Source: Brevibacillus ruminantium
Lineage (GTDB): Bacteria; Bacillota; Bacilli; Brevibacillales; Brevibacillaceae
DNA: 64,000 nucleotides
Direction: 5' to 3'
Assembly: GCF_023746555.1 (NCBI RefSeq)
Contig: NZ_CP098755.1
Location: 1,933,001 to 1,997,000, forward strand
The notes under the pieces were generated by a model that saw only the letters and a program-made list of their open reading frames with translations, searched no databases and was not told where the DNA came from. The position numbers and the translations under genes are program-made. This document shows, piece by piece, positions 26,058-34,636 of this stretch (position 1 is its first letter; each line of letters opens with the position of its first letter).

Positions 26058-26594
26058 TTACTCCTCGGCCGTTCGTGCAAAAATCAGGTGATCCTCCCAC
26101 ACTCCGTTGATTTGCAGGTATCGAAGGGAGAGCCCTTCCTGTCTGAAGCCGTTTTTCAACAAGACCTTGATCGAGCCCAGGTTATGAGGCATGACAGCAG
26201 CCTGTACCCGATGAAGCTGGCCTTCCGTAAAGGCAAACCGAACGACCTGACCGACTGCTTCCGTCATAATCCCTTGGCCGTTGTAGCTTTGATCAAGCAA
26301 ATAGCCCAGTGTGGCGTTTTGCCAAGCACCGCGAGACACATTGGAGAGGTTTACCCGCCCGATCAGGATGCCGCTTTCTTTTGCAAAGATGCCAAAGGAA
26401 TACCCGGTACCATGAAGAAAGCACCGCTCTGCCTCTTCCAATTGGCGGGCCTGTTCTTCCAGTGTGAAAAAGGAAGCGGGCCGAATTGGCTCAAATGGCT
26501 GTAAAAAGTGCTGGTTTCTCAGGCGGAGCGCAAGCATGGCAGGTGCATCGCTGATGCGTAAGGGTCGCATGGTAAAAGAGGATGCTTCATACAT
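26058..26594 (-). CDS. GNAT family N-acetyltransferase (RimJ/RimL type)
   Basis: The 178-residue protein has the RimJ/RimL pattern: RPLRISDAPAMLALR, then IGRVNLSNVSRGAWQNATLGY, and the acetyl-CoA loop YNGQGIMTEAVGQVVRFAF (as YNGQGIMTEA), ending with HNLGSIKVLLKNGFRQEG. It could acetylate a ribosomal protein N-terminus or a small molecule. The ATG at 26594 follows GAGGAGG, which sits in a short palindrome GGAGGACCTCC that could modulate translation. Longer upstream starts lack ribosome sites. It diverges from the lysine riboswitch on the other strand. Confidence 0.78.
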   Translation of the reverse strand: MYEASSFTMRPLRISDAPAMLALRLRNQHFLQPFEPIRPASFFTLEEQARQLEEAERCFLHGTGYSFGIFAKESGILIGRVNLSNVSRGAWQNATLGYLLDQSYNGQGIMTEAVGQVVRFAFTEGQLHRVQAAVMPHNLGSIKVLLKNGFRQEGLSLRYLQINGVWEDHLIFARTAEE

Positions 26595-26803
26595 CACGGA
26601 GGACCTCCTCGTATGGAAAAATGGACAGGATGGACAGTTTATCATGTATGAAGGCACTTGGAAAGAGGAAATAGGGAAAGGTTTCTCGGCATGGGAGCGA
26701 GGAATTAAGAAAACTGTAATTCGGAATGAATCAACAGTTGTCACGAGGTTTGGAATCTGTTACAGTACAAAAAGTAAAAGGGAAATAACTTCATATTGTC
26801 TTC

Positions 26804-26980
26804 TAAATAGAGGAGCGCTGCGGATCAGTATTTCTTTTCATCAACGTTGGGGAAACGGAAAAGAAGGAAAGGCCAAAGCGCCGAAGTTCTGACCGCATTC
26901 CCGTCGGCGGCAGAACTGGGATGCCCGTGAACAATGGTCATCCTGTCACGGAAGTATACTCTTTCGTGGAGCGCTATTTA
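26804..26980 (+). promoter_or_regulatory. Lysine riboswitch (L box)
   Basis: The P1 stem is TAAATAG (26804-26810) with CTATTTA (26974-26980). Inside are the L-box signatures ATAGAGGAGCG, AGTAT, GAAAGG..CAAAGCGCCGAAG, CTGGG..CCTGTCAC and GTGGAGCGCTAT in the right order. The terminator at 27001-27037 follows, and ATTGCTT at 26973-26990 can pair with its 5' arm as antiterminator. It controls the dapH operon. Confidence 0.93.
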
Positions 26981-27000
26981 CGATTGCTTGCCTGGTATCA

Positions 27001-27037
27001 AAAGCAATGAGTATAGCGTCTGCACTCATTGCTTTTT
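27001..27037 (+). terminator. Attenuator terminator of the lysine riboswitch
   Basis: AAAGCAATGAGT and ACTCATTGCTTT form a twelve-base stem followed by six T residues, ~35 bases before the dapH start. Confidence 0.9.
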
Positions 27038-27070
27038 TACATTCATTTTCAACTGTGGAGGAGAACTGCT

Positions 27071-27781
27071 ATGGACATGATGAATGCAAACGAAATTATC
27101 TCGTATATCCAGAAGAGCGAGAAAAAGACACCGGTGAAGGTCTATATCAAGGGGGAAGTGGACAGCATTGATTTCGGTCCCAGCTCCAAGGCGTTTATCA
27201 GCGGCGGAACGGGTGTCGTCTTCGGAGAATGGAAGGAAATCCAGCCCGTATTGGAACAGCACGCAGACAAAATTGCGGATTACGTGGTGGAAAACGACCG
27301 TCGCAACTCGGCCATCCCTCTGCTGGATACGAAGAACATCCAGGCGAGAATCGAGCCGGGCGCGATTATCCGGGAGCAGGTAAGTATCGGAAACAATGCG
27401 GTTATTATGATGGGGGCATCGATTAATATCGGAGCCGTCATCGGTGAAGGCACCATGATCGACATGAACGTCGTCGTTGGCGGTCGCGGCACGATTGGTA
27501 AAAACTGCCATATTGGAGCGGGTGCGGTCATCGCAGGTGTAATCGAACCGCCATCCGCTCTGCCTGTGGTCATCGAAGACGATGTGGTCGTCGGGGCCAA
27601 TGCTGTCATTTTGGAAGGCATTCGCGTCGGAAAAGGTTCTGTGGTAGCAGCAGGAGCCATCGTTATCGAGGATGTACCGCCGAACGTCGTGGTTGCTGGC
27701 ACACCAGCCCGCATTATTAAACAGATCGATGAAAAGACACGCTCCAAGACAGAGATCAAGCTGGAGCTGCGACAACTCTAA
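27071..27781 (+). CDS. dapH: Tetrahydrodipicolinate N-acetyltransferase
   Basis: DapH transfers acetyl from acetyl-CoA to tetrahydrodipicolinate, committing carbon to lysine and diaminopimelate by the acetylase branch. The 236-residue protein has an N-terminal helical domain and a left-handed beta-helix of hexapeptide repeats ([51 protein letters not shown]), the acyl-CoA-binding fold. GGAGGAGA lies six bases before the ATG at 27071. It is the first gene after the lysine riboswitch. Confidence 0.95.
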   Translation: MDMMNANEIISYIQKSEKKTPVKVYIKGEVDSIDFGPSSKAFISGGTGVVFGEWKEIQPVLEQHADKIADYVVENDRRNSAIPLLDTKNIQARIEPGAIIREQVSIGNNAVIMMGASINIGAVIGEGTMIDMNVVVGGRGTIGKNCHIGAGAVIAGVIEPPSALPVVIEDDVVVGANAVILEGIRVGKGSVVAAGAIVIEDVPPNVVVAGTPARIIKQIDEKTRSKTEIKLELRQL

Positions 27782-27794
27782 GGGAGAGATAGGC

Positions 27795-29006
27795 ATGGAC
27801 TGGCGTTCTCTTGATGAACATTACATCGTCTCCACATATAAAAGACTGCCGATCGCGATCGCCAAAGGGGAAGGCAATTATCTTTATGACACCGATGGAA
27901 AGGGATACCTGGACCTTTTCACCGGACTTGCTGTTAACATCCTGGGCCATTCGCATCCCCGCATCCTCCGGGCACTGCGGGAACAAGGCGAGAGTTTTCT
28001 CCATATTTCCAACGTATTTCTCAATCCGCCGGCGATCAAGCTGGCGCAAAGACTGATTGAACGAACCATTCCGGGAAAAGTCTTCTTTACCAACTCCGGT
28101 GCCGAAGCGACAGAGGCAGCGATTAAGCTGATTCATAAATGGACGGTGTCCGAGGGAACGGGCAGAGCAGGAGTCGCAGTTATGAAAAACAGCTTTCACG
28201 GCCGGACCTTGGGTGCCCTGCGACTCACCAGACAGCCGCATGTGTATCAGGATTTTCCGCAGCCTGCCTTTCCTGTGTACGAAATGGATGCAGAGGATTT
28301 GGAGCAGCTGCGCGTTGTGTGCAGGGAGCAGAAGCCGGCTGCCGTCTTGATGGAACCGGTTTTGGGCTCAGGCGGTGTTGTCCCTCTCTCGGAGGCGTAT
28401 CTGAAAGGCGCAGCAGAAATTTGCAGGGAAACCGGCACCCTGCTTGCGATTGACGAGATTCAGACCGGTATGGGGCGGACCGGTACCCTGTTTGCTTACC
28501 AACAAGCCGATGTTATACCCGACCTCATTTTATTTGCAAAAGGGGCGGGGGGAGGTCTCCCGTTGGGCGGCGTGATTGCGGGCAGCAAGCTGCAGGATTT
28601 GTTCAAACCAGGTGATCACGGTACAACATTTGCCCCTTCACCGCTCTCTGCTGCACTTGGAAACGCGGTATTGGACGAGCTTTTGGACCCTGCATTTGAC
28701 GAGCATCTGCGCGAGGTGATTGCCTATCTCTGGAATGGTCTTGAAGAGCTTCGGACGAGATTTCCACAGCAGCTTCAGTCACTCCGCGGAAAAGGCATGA
28801 TGGTGGGAATTCCGCTCAGCGTCTCGCCGGAAGATACCAGCCGTCTGCAACAAAATCTGCTTGGGCAGGGGATTTTGGTAGATGTAACACAGAAAACCAT
28901 TGTCCGCCTGCTGCCTCCGCTGACACTGAAGCGGGAGGATGTCGACCGTTTTCTACAGGTGTTTACCAGTGAAATAGAAAAGCTGCCAGCGGGAAGGGAG
29001 GCGTAG
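27795..29006 (+). CDS. Class III (ArgD-like) aminotransferase in the acetyl-DAP operon
   Basis: The 403-residue PLP enzyme belongs to the acetylornithine/succinyl-DAP class III family: [48 protein letters not shown], the PLP Asp in [15 protein letters not shown] and the Schiff-base Lys in [16 protein letters not shown]. Standing between dapH and dapL in one riboswitch-controlled operon, it most likely makes N-acetyl-L,L-diaminopimelate from the 2-amino-6-oxo intermediate. In B. subtilis that step is done by the class I enzyme PatA, so this would be a non-orthologous replacement. The ATG at 27795 follows AGGGAGAG. ArgD activity cannot be excluded. Confidence 0.85.
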   Translation: MDWRSLDEHYIVSTYKRLPIAIAKGEGNYLYDTDGKGYLDLFTGLAVNILGHSHPRILRALREQGESFLHISNVFLNPPAIKLAQRLIERTIPGKVFFTNSGAEATEAAIKLIHKWTVSEGTGRAGVAVMKNSFHGRTLGALRLTRQPHVYQDFPQPAFPVYEMDAEDLEQLRVVCREQKPAAVLMEPVLGSGGVVPLSEAYLKGAAEICRETGTLLAIDEIQTGMGRTGTLFAYQQADVIPDLILFAKGAGGGLPLGGVIAGSKLQDLFKPGDHGTTFAPSPLSAALGNAVLDELLDPAFDEHLREVIAYLWNGLEELRTRFPQQLQSLRGKGMMVGIPLSVSPEDTSRLQQNLLGQGILVDVTQKTIVRLLPPLTLKREDVDRFLQVFTSEIEKLPAGREA

Positions 29007-29010
29007 AAAA

Positions 29011-30165
29011 GTGACATTATCGACGTTTGCCCGAATTCGCAGAGATTTACACCAGATTCCCGAGCCTGGATTTGCCGAGTTTAAAACACAGCGCTATCTT
29101 TTGGACTATCTGGAGCAGCTCCCTGCCGAGCGTATACAGATCAAGACTTGGAAAACAGGAATCCTCGTCAAGGTGGCGGGCTTGAATCCGAAAAAGCTGA
29201 TTGCTTGGCGTGCGGATATGGATGGACTGCCGATCACGGAGGAAACCTCCTACGACTTTCGTTCCACCCATGAAGGGTTCATGCACGCATGCGGACATGA
29301 TATGCATATGGCGATTGGCCTGGGGATTTTGACACATTTTGTCCAGAACCCGATCGCCGATGATCTTTTGTTTGTATTTCAGCCGGCAGAGGAAGGACCA
29401 GGCGGTGCTAAACCATTGATGGAAAGCGAGGAGTTTCGCGAGTGGCGGCCTGATTACATCTTCGCCCTGCATATCGCTCCGGAGTATCCGGTCGGCCATA
29501 TTGCCACCAAGCCGGGCATTTTATTTGCGAATACCTCAGAGCTGATGATCGATCTGGTCGGAAAAGGGGGACATGCAGCTTTTCCGCACAAAGCCAACGA
29601 CATGGTCGTAGCCGCCAGTCATTTGGTGACACAGCTGCAGTCCGTCATCTCGCGAAATATTGATCCACTCGATTCTGCAGTGATTACGATTGGCAAAATT
29701 GAGGGCGGGACAAGACAGAACATCATCGCGGAGCGAGCCCGCCTGGAAGGGACGATTCGCACGTTTTCCATGGATTCGATGCAGCGGGTAAAAAGACGCA
29801 TCGAAGCACTGGTCAAAGGGCTGGAGGCCGGATTTGAGTGCGAAGCCCAGATTGACTATGGCTGCGGTTATGCACAGGTGTACAATGATGAGAAGCTGAC
29901 GCTTGCATTTATGGACTGGATGCGTGAAAAGCAGCCGGATTACACTCTTGTCCACTGCTCGGAAGCGATGACGGGAGAAGATTTTGGCTTCCTTTTGGGA
30001 GAAATCCCCGGCTTCATGTTCTGGTTGGGGGCAGATACGCCATATGGTCTTCACCACAGCAAAATCGAGCCAGATGAAGAGGCCATTCAGGTAGCAATAG
30101 ACGTTGTTACAAGCTATTTTTCGTGGCTGTCCAATCAAAAAATGCAGCTTGTGTGTTCGGAATAA
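29011..30165 (+). CDS. dapL: N-acetyldiaminopimelate deacetylase
   Basis: The 384-residue M20 metallopeptidase removes acetate from N-acetyl-L,L-diaminopimelate. Metal and catalytic residues are visible in [33 protein letters not shown] and the C-terminal [14 protein letters not shown]. The GTG start at 29011 has GGGAAGGGAGG nine bases upstream and lies four bases after the aminotransferase stop. It completes the three-gene acetyl branch under lysine control. A terminator follows at 30185. Confidence 0.93.
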   Translation: MTLSTFARIRRDLHQIPEPGFAEFKTQRYLLDYLEQLPAERIQIKTWKTGILVKVAGLNPKKLIAWRADMDGLPITEETSYDFRSTHEGFMHACGHDMHMAIGLGILTHFVQNPIADDLLFVFQPAEEGPGGAKPLMESEEFREWRPDYIFALHIAPEYPVGHIATKPGILFANTSELMIDLVGKGGHAAFPHKANDMVVAASHLVTQLQSVISRNIDPLDSAVITIGKIEGGTRQNIIAERARLEGTIRTFSMDSMQRVKRRIEALVKGLEAGFECEAQIDYGCGYAQVYNDEKLTLAFMDWMREKQPDYTLVHCSEAMTGEDFGFLLGEIPGFMFWLGADTPYGLHHSKIEPDEEAIQVAIDVVTSYFSWLSNQKMQLVCSE

Positions 30166-30184
30166 ATTCCCCATTTGCCAAGAA

Positions 30185-30214
30185 GAAAAACGACCCGTTT
30201 GCGGTCGTTTTTTG
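30185..30214 (+). terminator. Terminator of the dap operon
   Basis: AAAACGACC and GGTCGTTTT form the stem, followed by further T residues. Confidence 0.85.
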
Positions 30215-30246
30215 TGTAAAACTCACCTCCTTGCTGCTGCAGACCA

Positions 30247-30312
30247 TTATCCACAAGGAGGCAGGAAAATCCAGAAAAGGGCTACTGTGGATTTTGTGGA
30301 TATTGTGGATAG
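30247..30312. other. Cluster of four DnaA-box-like 9-mers
   Basis: A perfect DnaA box TTATCCACA lies at 30247-30255. Three head-to-tail 9-mers in the opposite orientation abut each other at 30286-30312: TGTGGATTT, TGTGGATAT and TGTGGATAG, each one base from the consensus TGTGGATAA. They lie in the 260-bp gap between the dap terminator and the next gene, about 120 bp upstream of its start. Confidence 0.6.
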
Positions 30313-30429
30313 TGTTGAAAAAACTTCTCCGTTTACCACAACTATTTGACCCCTTAGGCGTATAAATTTATGGGATGAAAAACGGAAGCAAACAAGCGCA
30401 TAGGCGCAAACATATTGGAGGTTTGAGTC

Positions 30430-31026
30430 ATGAAAAAAACGTGGTTGTCTGCCCTTCTGGTGCTGGCAGTTGCAGGTGTGGGGAGTAGCACGGCCTTGGG
30501 TGAAGGTGCGTTGCGAATATTCCTGGGCGGAGAACGGATTGTGAGTGAATTGCCAGAATCCACATCAGCTTCGATGGAAGAATTGATTAATCACATGGGT
30601 GGATTTGTTCAGTACGATAAACGATCGGGAAAAATGGAAATTATCAAGCCCAATGTGAACGTTCTGATTTTGGAGGGCGTACAGAAAAGCCGAAACAACA
30701 ACGTGGTGTTTAGCAACCCAATCAAGGGATACAGTGACAAAGATGTTCCTCGTACCTTTAACGTTTTTTTCGAGGTAGATGAAGCCCCTGTAGCCAAGGA
30801 TCTGCGAATGCAAGTAGTACTGATCGGTCCAGATGGAAAAGAAGTGGATAAAAGTGAGACCTTGAAGCATTCCACAGTAAACTACAACAGCTTTTACTTT
30901 AATGTCCCATTTATTTCGACAAAGCTAGAGCAGTATGGCACTTATAAAGTACAAGTTCAAATGAAAACAGAGAATTTTGATCAGTTCATAACGGTTGGAG
31001 AAAACAGCTTTATTGTCGGGAGATAA
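30430..31026 (+). CDS. Secreted protein of unknown function
   Basis: The 198-residue product begins with a signal peptide (MKKTWLSALLVLAVAGVGS, then STALG). The mature part starts LRIFLGGERIVSELPES, which resembles the opening of copper amine oxidase-like N domains ('i.vnGk.i...p'), then has SMEELINHMGGFVQYDKRSG and a beta-rich domain with VFFEVDEAPVAKDLRMQVVL that could be an immunoglobulin-like fold. ATTGGAGG precedes the ATG at 30430. It may act at the cell surface. Its upstream region carries the DnaA-box cluster. Confidence 0.65.
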   Translation: MKKTWLSALLVLAVAGVGSSTALGEGALRIFLGGERIVSELPESTSASMEELINHMGGFVQYDKRSGKMEIIKPNVNVLILEGVQKSRNNNVVFSNPIKGYSDKDVPRTFNVFFEVDEAPVAKDLRMQVVLIGPDGKEVDKSETLKHSTVNYNSFYFNVPFISTKLEQYGTYKVQVQMKTENFDQFITVGENSFIVGR

Positions 31027-31147
31027 ATTATCGGGCTTGGATGCGTTTCCATAATTCCGCCAAGCATGATATAATGGGTGCAAATCCTTATCATTTCATT
31101 GAAGCAGCTGTAAGCAAGTACACGAGAGAAAGGAACGATGGGAGCGA

Positions 31148-31510
31148 ATGGAGACAAATCCCCCGCGGTCATCCACGGACATTGACGGCCCGAGTATTCA
31201 AATCGCCTGGAAAGATGAGCAGTCTATTCTGGCAAAATGGCATATGACAAAAGAGTTTGAGCAGGAAATGGAGCGCAAATACGCCATTCCATTTGCTGAA
31301 TTGCCATTCGTACTCCGCCTCTTTGATCTGACGGACCGCAACGAGATTCGTAATGACGGCACTGATCTTTATACAGATTTTGACATTAACCATCGATCCT
31401 CTGAATGGATTTTGTACGGAGTCACCCAAGGATTGCAGTATTGCGTAGATTTGGGAATCCGGATGGTTGATGGAAGATTTTATTCGCTGTCTCGATCTCA
31501 ATTGATTTGA
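31148..31510 (+). CDS. DUF4912 family protein
   Basis: The 120-residue protein has the DUF4912 pattern: IQIAWKDEQSILAKW, then LPFVLRLFDLTDR, FDINHRSSEWILYGV, YCVDLGIRMVDGRFYSLSRS. These domains occur in Firmicutes and cyanobacteria without assigned function, sometimes next to glycan-processing genes. The ATG at 31148 follows a weak GGGAGCGA. A terminator follows at 31531. Confidence 0.75.
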   Translation: METNPPRSSTDIDGPSIQIAWKDEQSILAKWHMTKEFEQEMERKYAIPFAELPFVLRLFDLTDRNEIRNDGTDLYTDFDINHRSSEWILYGVTQGLQYCVDLGIRMVDGRFYSLSRSQLI

Positions 31511-31530
31511 TCGACGTACGCATGAAGCAA

Positions 31531-31557
31531 GGCTCTCCAGCAGGAGAGCCTTTTTTT
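31531..31557 (+). terminator. Terminator of the DUF4912 gene
   Basis: GGCTCTCC and GGAGAGCC with a four-base loop are followed by seven T residues. Confidence 0.9.
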
Positions 31558-31703
31558 GCATTCTTTCAAGGCATGTTCCGTTGCTTGTCGAGTAAGCGCA
31601 GTGCGACCGCCAGTACCGCCCAGACGGATATTTTTATGTAAAACCAAACTGCAGGGGGAATCCATTGATGTGCTTGCATTGCGAAAGGGCGATAATTCAG
31701 AGA

Positions 31704-31734
31704 ATAAAAACAGCCGGCTGTACGCCGACTGTTG
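31704..31734 (-). terminator. Terminator of the DUF1885 gene
   Basis: On the - strand ACAGTCGGC and GCCGGCTGT form the stem (one G-T mismatch) followed by TTTTTATTC. The stretch 31558-31703 holds no gene I can support. Confidence 0.75.
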
Positions 31735-31755
31735 TTTGCAAGTGAGAGATGAAGG

Positions 31756-32184
31756 TTATGGTTTGCGTGGTTGGAAGTATTGAACGCGATTGTTGAACAA
31801 ATGCAGCTCTGCTTTATAAGTGCGTGCCAGATAGCGGCAAAACTCATTTGCCTTGTTTTTGTCGCCATGAGTAGCCGATTCCGGCAGAGATACTTGGATA
31901 TACGAATGCTCTTTGCCGTTTTTCTCACCTTTGCCTACTCCGACAATAATGGCTTTGTAGGTACTGGGATCTTTCCCGCGAAGCAGCACCCAAGCATCTT
32001 TGCCCTCGGGTCGTTCTTCGATGGTATAAGGGAAAGCGGCATCGGCATAAGTCCAGCCGAGCTGTTGGCCCGTTTTCTTGGTCATGTCGACATAGTGCTG
32101 CAATTTTGCCTTGACATCATCCAGAGAGGTTTCGCTGGCAGTGGAACCATCGACTAAATATATGTATGCTGACTGCAGATTCAC
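31756..32184 (-). CDS. DUF1885 family protein
   Basis: The 142-residue protein matches the DUF1885 family of Bacillus-type bacteria: SAYIYLVDGSTASETSLDDV, KTGQQLGWTYADAAFPYTIE, YKAIIVGVGKGE, YIQVSLPESATHGDKNKANE and ELHLFNNRVQYFQPRK. Function is unknown. I choose the GTG at 32184, which has AGGAG 11 bases upstream and matches family starts; a GTG at 32196 overlaps that AGGAG. It is a single-gene unit. Confidence 0.78.
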   Translation of the reverse strand: MNLQSAYIYLVDGSTASETSLDDVKAKLQHYVDMTKKTGQQLGWTYADAAFPYTIEERPEGKDAWVLLRGKDPSTYKAIIVGVGKGEKNGKEHSYIQVSLPESATHGDKNKANEFCRYLARTYKAELHLFNNRVQYFQPRKP

Positions 32185-32372
32185 GTTTGCATTCACTCCT
32201 AGTCCCGGAATCTCCTTCGATTTAGTGTAGCATTCCTGCCACTCTTTGGCAATGTATCAATCAAGAGGGAAAACAATTGCGAGTTTTTTCAGAAAAGTGT
32301 AAAATGTATTTACGATTTTGTAGCGCGGTACAGCTTTAGAGGACGACAAATGGTAGTGGAGGGGAGAGCAAC

Positions 32373-32897
32373 ATGCAGGAGGTTTCGATTCGAAATATCT
32401 ATGAAACACTAAATACCATGCGTGCGATAGATGTTGTGAATAAAGAGGACTGGGAGAAGGCGGCGAAAGAAGCCGAACTGGATTCGTCCGTACAACTGAA
32501 TATTCTCTGGATCATATACTGTTACGAAGGAGTCAGGGTTACTCAAATCGCCGAATGGACATTTTGGCATCCTTCCTCGATCGTGATCCACATCAAAAAA
32601 CTGGTGGAAAAAAACATGGTGATGATCGAAAAATCGGAATCAGACGGCCGCGTGGTCCACGTATACCCGACCCGAAAAGGAAGAGAAGTGATTGAGATCA
32701 GCAGACAGAGAGTCCCTTCGATCTTTCGTCTCACATATGCACTGGAGAAGCTGGAGGAAAGGTACAGTCCAGCCGTTGTAGAACTGTTCTTTGAATGCCT
32801 GTCATTTGTTGCCCAATCTCTACACGGAGCGGAAAAAGTGCGCTGGATTCAGGAAGGCGAAGACCGTGTTCCGGAGCGGCATTCCATGATTATTTGA
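32373..32897 (+). CDS. MarR family regulator, Hpr/ScoC-like
   Basis: The 174-residue protein has a winged-helix core: LNILWIIYCYEGVRVTQIAE, then WTFWHPSSIVIHIKKLVEKN as recognition helix region, and SDGRVVHVYPTRKGREVIE as wing. Length and helix layout resemble Hpr (ScoC), the repressor of protease and transport genes in the B. subtilis transition state, but the similarity is at family level only. GGAGGGGAG lies about eight bases before the ATG at 32373. Confidence 0.78.
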   Translation: MQEVSIRNIYETLNTMRAIDVVNKEDWEKAAKEAELDSSVQLNILWIIYCYEGVRVTQIAEWTFWHPSSIVIHIKKLVEKNMVMIEKSESDGRVVHVYPTRKGREVIEISRQRVPSIFRLTYALEKLEERYSPAVVELFFECLSFVAQSLHGAEKVRWIQEGEDRVPERHSMII

Positions 32898-33020
32898 GCA
32901 CCATCCAATTTCTGTATGTAAAAATGAAAACTGGAAACCTCCTCGGAGTTATGTTATAATGATAAAGTATCCGAATATTCGTAATATCTCGGATCATCAT
33001 ATCCAGAGGAGGGATTGCTG

Positions 33021-33320
33021 ATGGAACGCTATGACCACTTGTATGACGTCGCCGAGAATGCCAATGTACGTTTTTTCGGTTTCGTCACGGAACGGACCCG
33101 ACATGATTTCGGAATCGTTTACACGAACAAGTTTTATGGAAAGCCATTGGTCATCTGTATGCAGACTGGGCAATCTACCCTTCTCGCTTCCGATGACGCG
33201 GTAAACCCCGAGTATCTAAAGAAGATTTTCCGCTTGGATTGCACGGAAGAAGCAGAAATGTTGGCGAACTTTTTCCAGGATTGTTTACCGTCCTTGCCCT
33301 TTGAAGAAAATCAATACTAA
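33021..33320 (+). CDS. DUF3055 family protein
   Basis: The 99-residue protein follows the DUF3055 pattern: MERYDHLYDVAENANVRFFG, RHDFGIVYTNKFYGKPLVIC and TLLASDDAVNPEYLKKIF. Its function is unknown. AGAGGAGGG is nine bases before the ATG at 33021; a TTG two codons earlier is less likely. It is followed by a terminator. Confidence 0.78.
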   Translation: MERYDHLYDVAENANVRFFGFVTERTRHDFGIVYTNKFYGKPLVICMQTGQSTLLASDDAVNPEYLKKIFRLDCTEEAEMLANFFQDCLPSLPFEENQY

Positions 33321-33323
33321 CGG

Positions 33324-33355
33324 ATGAGCAGAAGTACGCTTCTGCTCATTTTTTG
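33324..33355 (+). terminator. Terminator of the DUF3055 gene
   Basis: ATGAGCAGAAG and CTTCTGCTCAT form an eleven-base stem with a four-base loop, followed by TTTTTT. Confidence 0.9.
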
Positions 33356-33424
33356 TGGAGAAAAACAAGTATCTGACATCTGGCCACGATTCGTGGTATC
33401 CTGCAAAAAAAGGAGGGAGATCCG

Positions 33425-34225
33425 ATGGACTGGTATTCACATAAATGGCCGGTTGAGCAGCCGCGTGCGTCTGTCGTCTTGATTCATGGAGCAGGAGAGC
33501 ATCATGGCAGATACACCCACGTGGCAGAAGCGCTGAGGGAAAATGGTGTGGAAGTGATTAGCGGCGACCTTCCGGGATGGGGCCGTTCCCCTGGCAGGAA
33601 AGGGCATATTGAGCAATTTTCGCAGTATCTCGCTGCCGTAGAAGAGTGGGTTGCACGAACGCTTGAACAGGCAGCAGGAGGACGTCCGGTTTTTCTGCTG
33701 GGCCACAGTATGGGAGGACTGGTCGCAGTCCGTTATCTTCAGAGTTTTGACCGAAACGGGCAGCTCGCCGGCGTGATTCTCAGCTCTCCTTGTCTTCGCC
33801 TGAAAATACCTGTTGCCCCCTGGAAGGCACGTTTGGCCGGATGGCTTGACAAAAGCTGGCCGACACTGCGAATGGCCAGCGGGATCACGCCTGAAATGGT
33901 CACCCGGGATCCGCAGGTACAAAAATCATATGAAGTCGATCCCTGGCAATACCCGAAGGTAAGTGTGCGCTGGTATCAGGAATTGCATCGGGCGATGGAG
34001 GAAGCGTGGCAGAATCAGAAGCAGTTGACCCTGCCTGCACTCATCATGCAAGCAGGTGATGATGAGTTGGTCGATGCGGATGCGGTCGAGCGCTTTGTTG
34101 CTGGATTACCGGGTGAAGTCGCGTTTCGCAGATATCCCGGATTGCGGCATGAACTGCTGAATGAACCGGAGAAAGAAGAAATTATGGCATGGATCATACA
34201 TTGGATGAGAGAGCATGGATTGTAA
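33425..34225 (+). CDS. Alpha/beta hydrolase, monoacylglycerol lipase-like
   Basis: The 266-residue hydrolase has the oxyanion segment VVLIHGAGEHHGRY, the nucleophile elbow LLGHSMGGLVAV (Ser ~92), an Asp in MQAGDDELVDA and the catalytic His in YPGLRHELLNEPE, in the order of the Hydrolase_4 (lysophospholipase/monoacylglycerol lipase) family. It probably acts on lipid esters in the cytoplasm. AAGGAGGG precedes the ATG at 33425. A CcpN-type site begins two bases after its stop. Confidence 0.82.
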   Translation: MDWYSHKWPVEQPRASVVLIHGAGEHHGRYTHVAEALRENGVEVISGDLPGWGRSPGRKGHIEQFSQYLAAVEEWVARTLEQAAGGRPVFLLGHSMGGLVAVRYLQSFDRNGQLAGVILSSPCLRLKIPVAPWKARLAGWLDKSWPTLRMASGITPEMVTRDPQVQKSYEVDPWQYPKVSVRWYQELHRAMEEAWQNQKQLTLPALIMQAGDDELVDADAVERFVAGLPGEVAFRRYPGLRHELLNEPEKEEIMAWIIHWMREHGL

Positions 34226-34226
34226 A

Positions 34227-34296
34227 TGTGACATACTAATAGAATTAAAAATATACACCATTTTCTGTTGACACCCACAATATGACGTATTATTAT
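34227..34296 (+). promoter_or_regulatory. SR1-type promoter with two CcpN-like operators
   Basis: TTGACA at 34268-34273 and TATTAT at 34291-34296 (17-bp spacer) make a near-ideal promoter. TGTGACATACT at 34227-34237 fits the CcpN consensus TRTGHYATAYW exactly, and TATGACGTATT at 34281-34291, between the -35 and -10 elements, fits it with one mismatch. The sites are 54 bp apart, about five helical turns. Repression by CcpN in the presence of sugars is inferred from B. subtilis sr1. Confidence 0.7.
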
Positions 34297-34302
34297 TTGA
34301 AA

Positions 34303-34569
34303 TAAGATGATGAAAGCGAAACCATCTGTGTGGCAAGCAACAGAGGGTGACAGCGTAACGATCTGCAGAATCAATGTCAGGGGGATTGCGCAAAATGGGG
34401 ACGATCGTATGTCAAGGCTGTGGGCAGATTATCGCGCATTTTGAGAGCAATCAGGTGAAGACACTTTATGGTGTATGCCAAACTGATTGCCGGCACAAAA
34501 GCAAATCAGAGAAAAAATAGAATGAATCGTTAGACCACAGACGCTTGTCGAAAGTGTCTGTTTTTTTTT
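34303..34569 (+). ncRNA. SR1-like dual-function RNA
   Basis: From the expected start about seven bases after the -10 box to the terminator (stem ACAGACGC / GTGTCTGT, then nine T residues, 34537-34569), the transcript would be ~267 nt and would carry the SR1P frame. B. subtilis SR1 is a sRNA that both encodes SR1P and base-pairs with ahrC mRNA. Whether the base-pairing role exists here cannot be told from this window. Confidence 0.55.
34395..34520 (+). CDS. SR1P, GapA-binding small peptide (41 aa)
   Basis: The 41-residue peptide begins MGTIVCQGCGQIIAHFES and continues VKTLYGVC...C, matching the SR1P family, in which MGTIVCQ, the first Cys pair, the aromatic after the HF, and the TTLYG-type block are conserved. 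In B. subtilis SR1P binds the glycolytic enzyme GapA and, through it, RNase J1. CAGGGGGA lies about eight bases before the ATG. Four Cys (6, 9, 28, 32) could bind a metal. It is encoded within the SR1-like transcript. Confidence 0.85.
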   Translation: MGTIVCQGCGQIIAHFESNQVKTLYGVCQTDCRHKSKSEKK

Positions 34570-34636
34570 GACAATGCTTTCCGGATAGAGGATAATAGAT
34601 AAGAATGAAAATTGTTGAACGAGGGGGAATATTTTC

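Noticed and set aside
26464..26892. A + strand frame between the acetyltransferase and dapH.
   Set aside because: It overlaps the lysine riboswitch and the antisense of the acetyltransferase; no ribosome site.
31566..31679. A 37-codon hydrophobic - strand frame (one membrane helix) after the DUF1885 gene.
   Set aside because: It lies beyond that gene's terminator and has no promoter or Shine-Dalgarno; it remains a weak candidate only.
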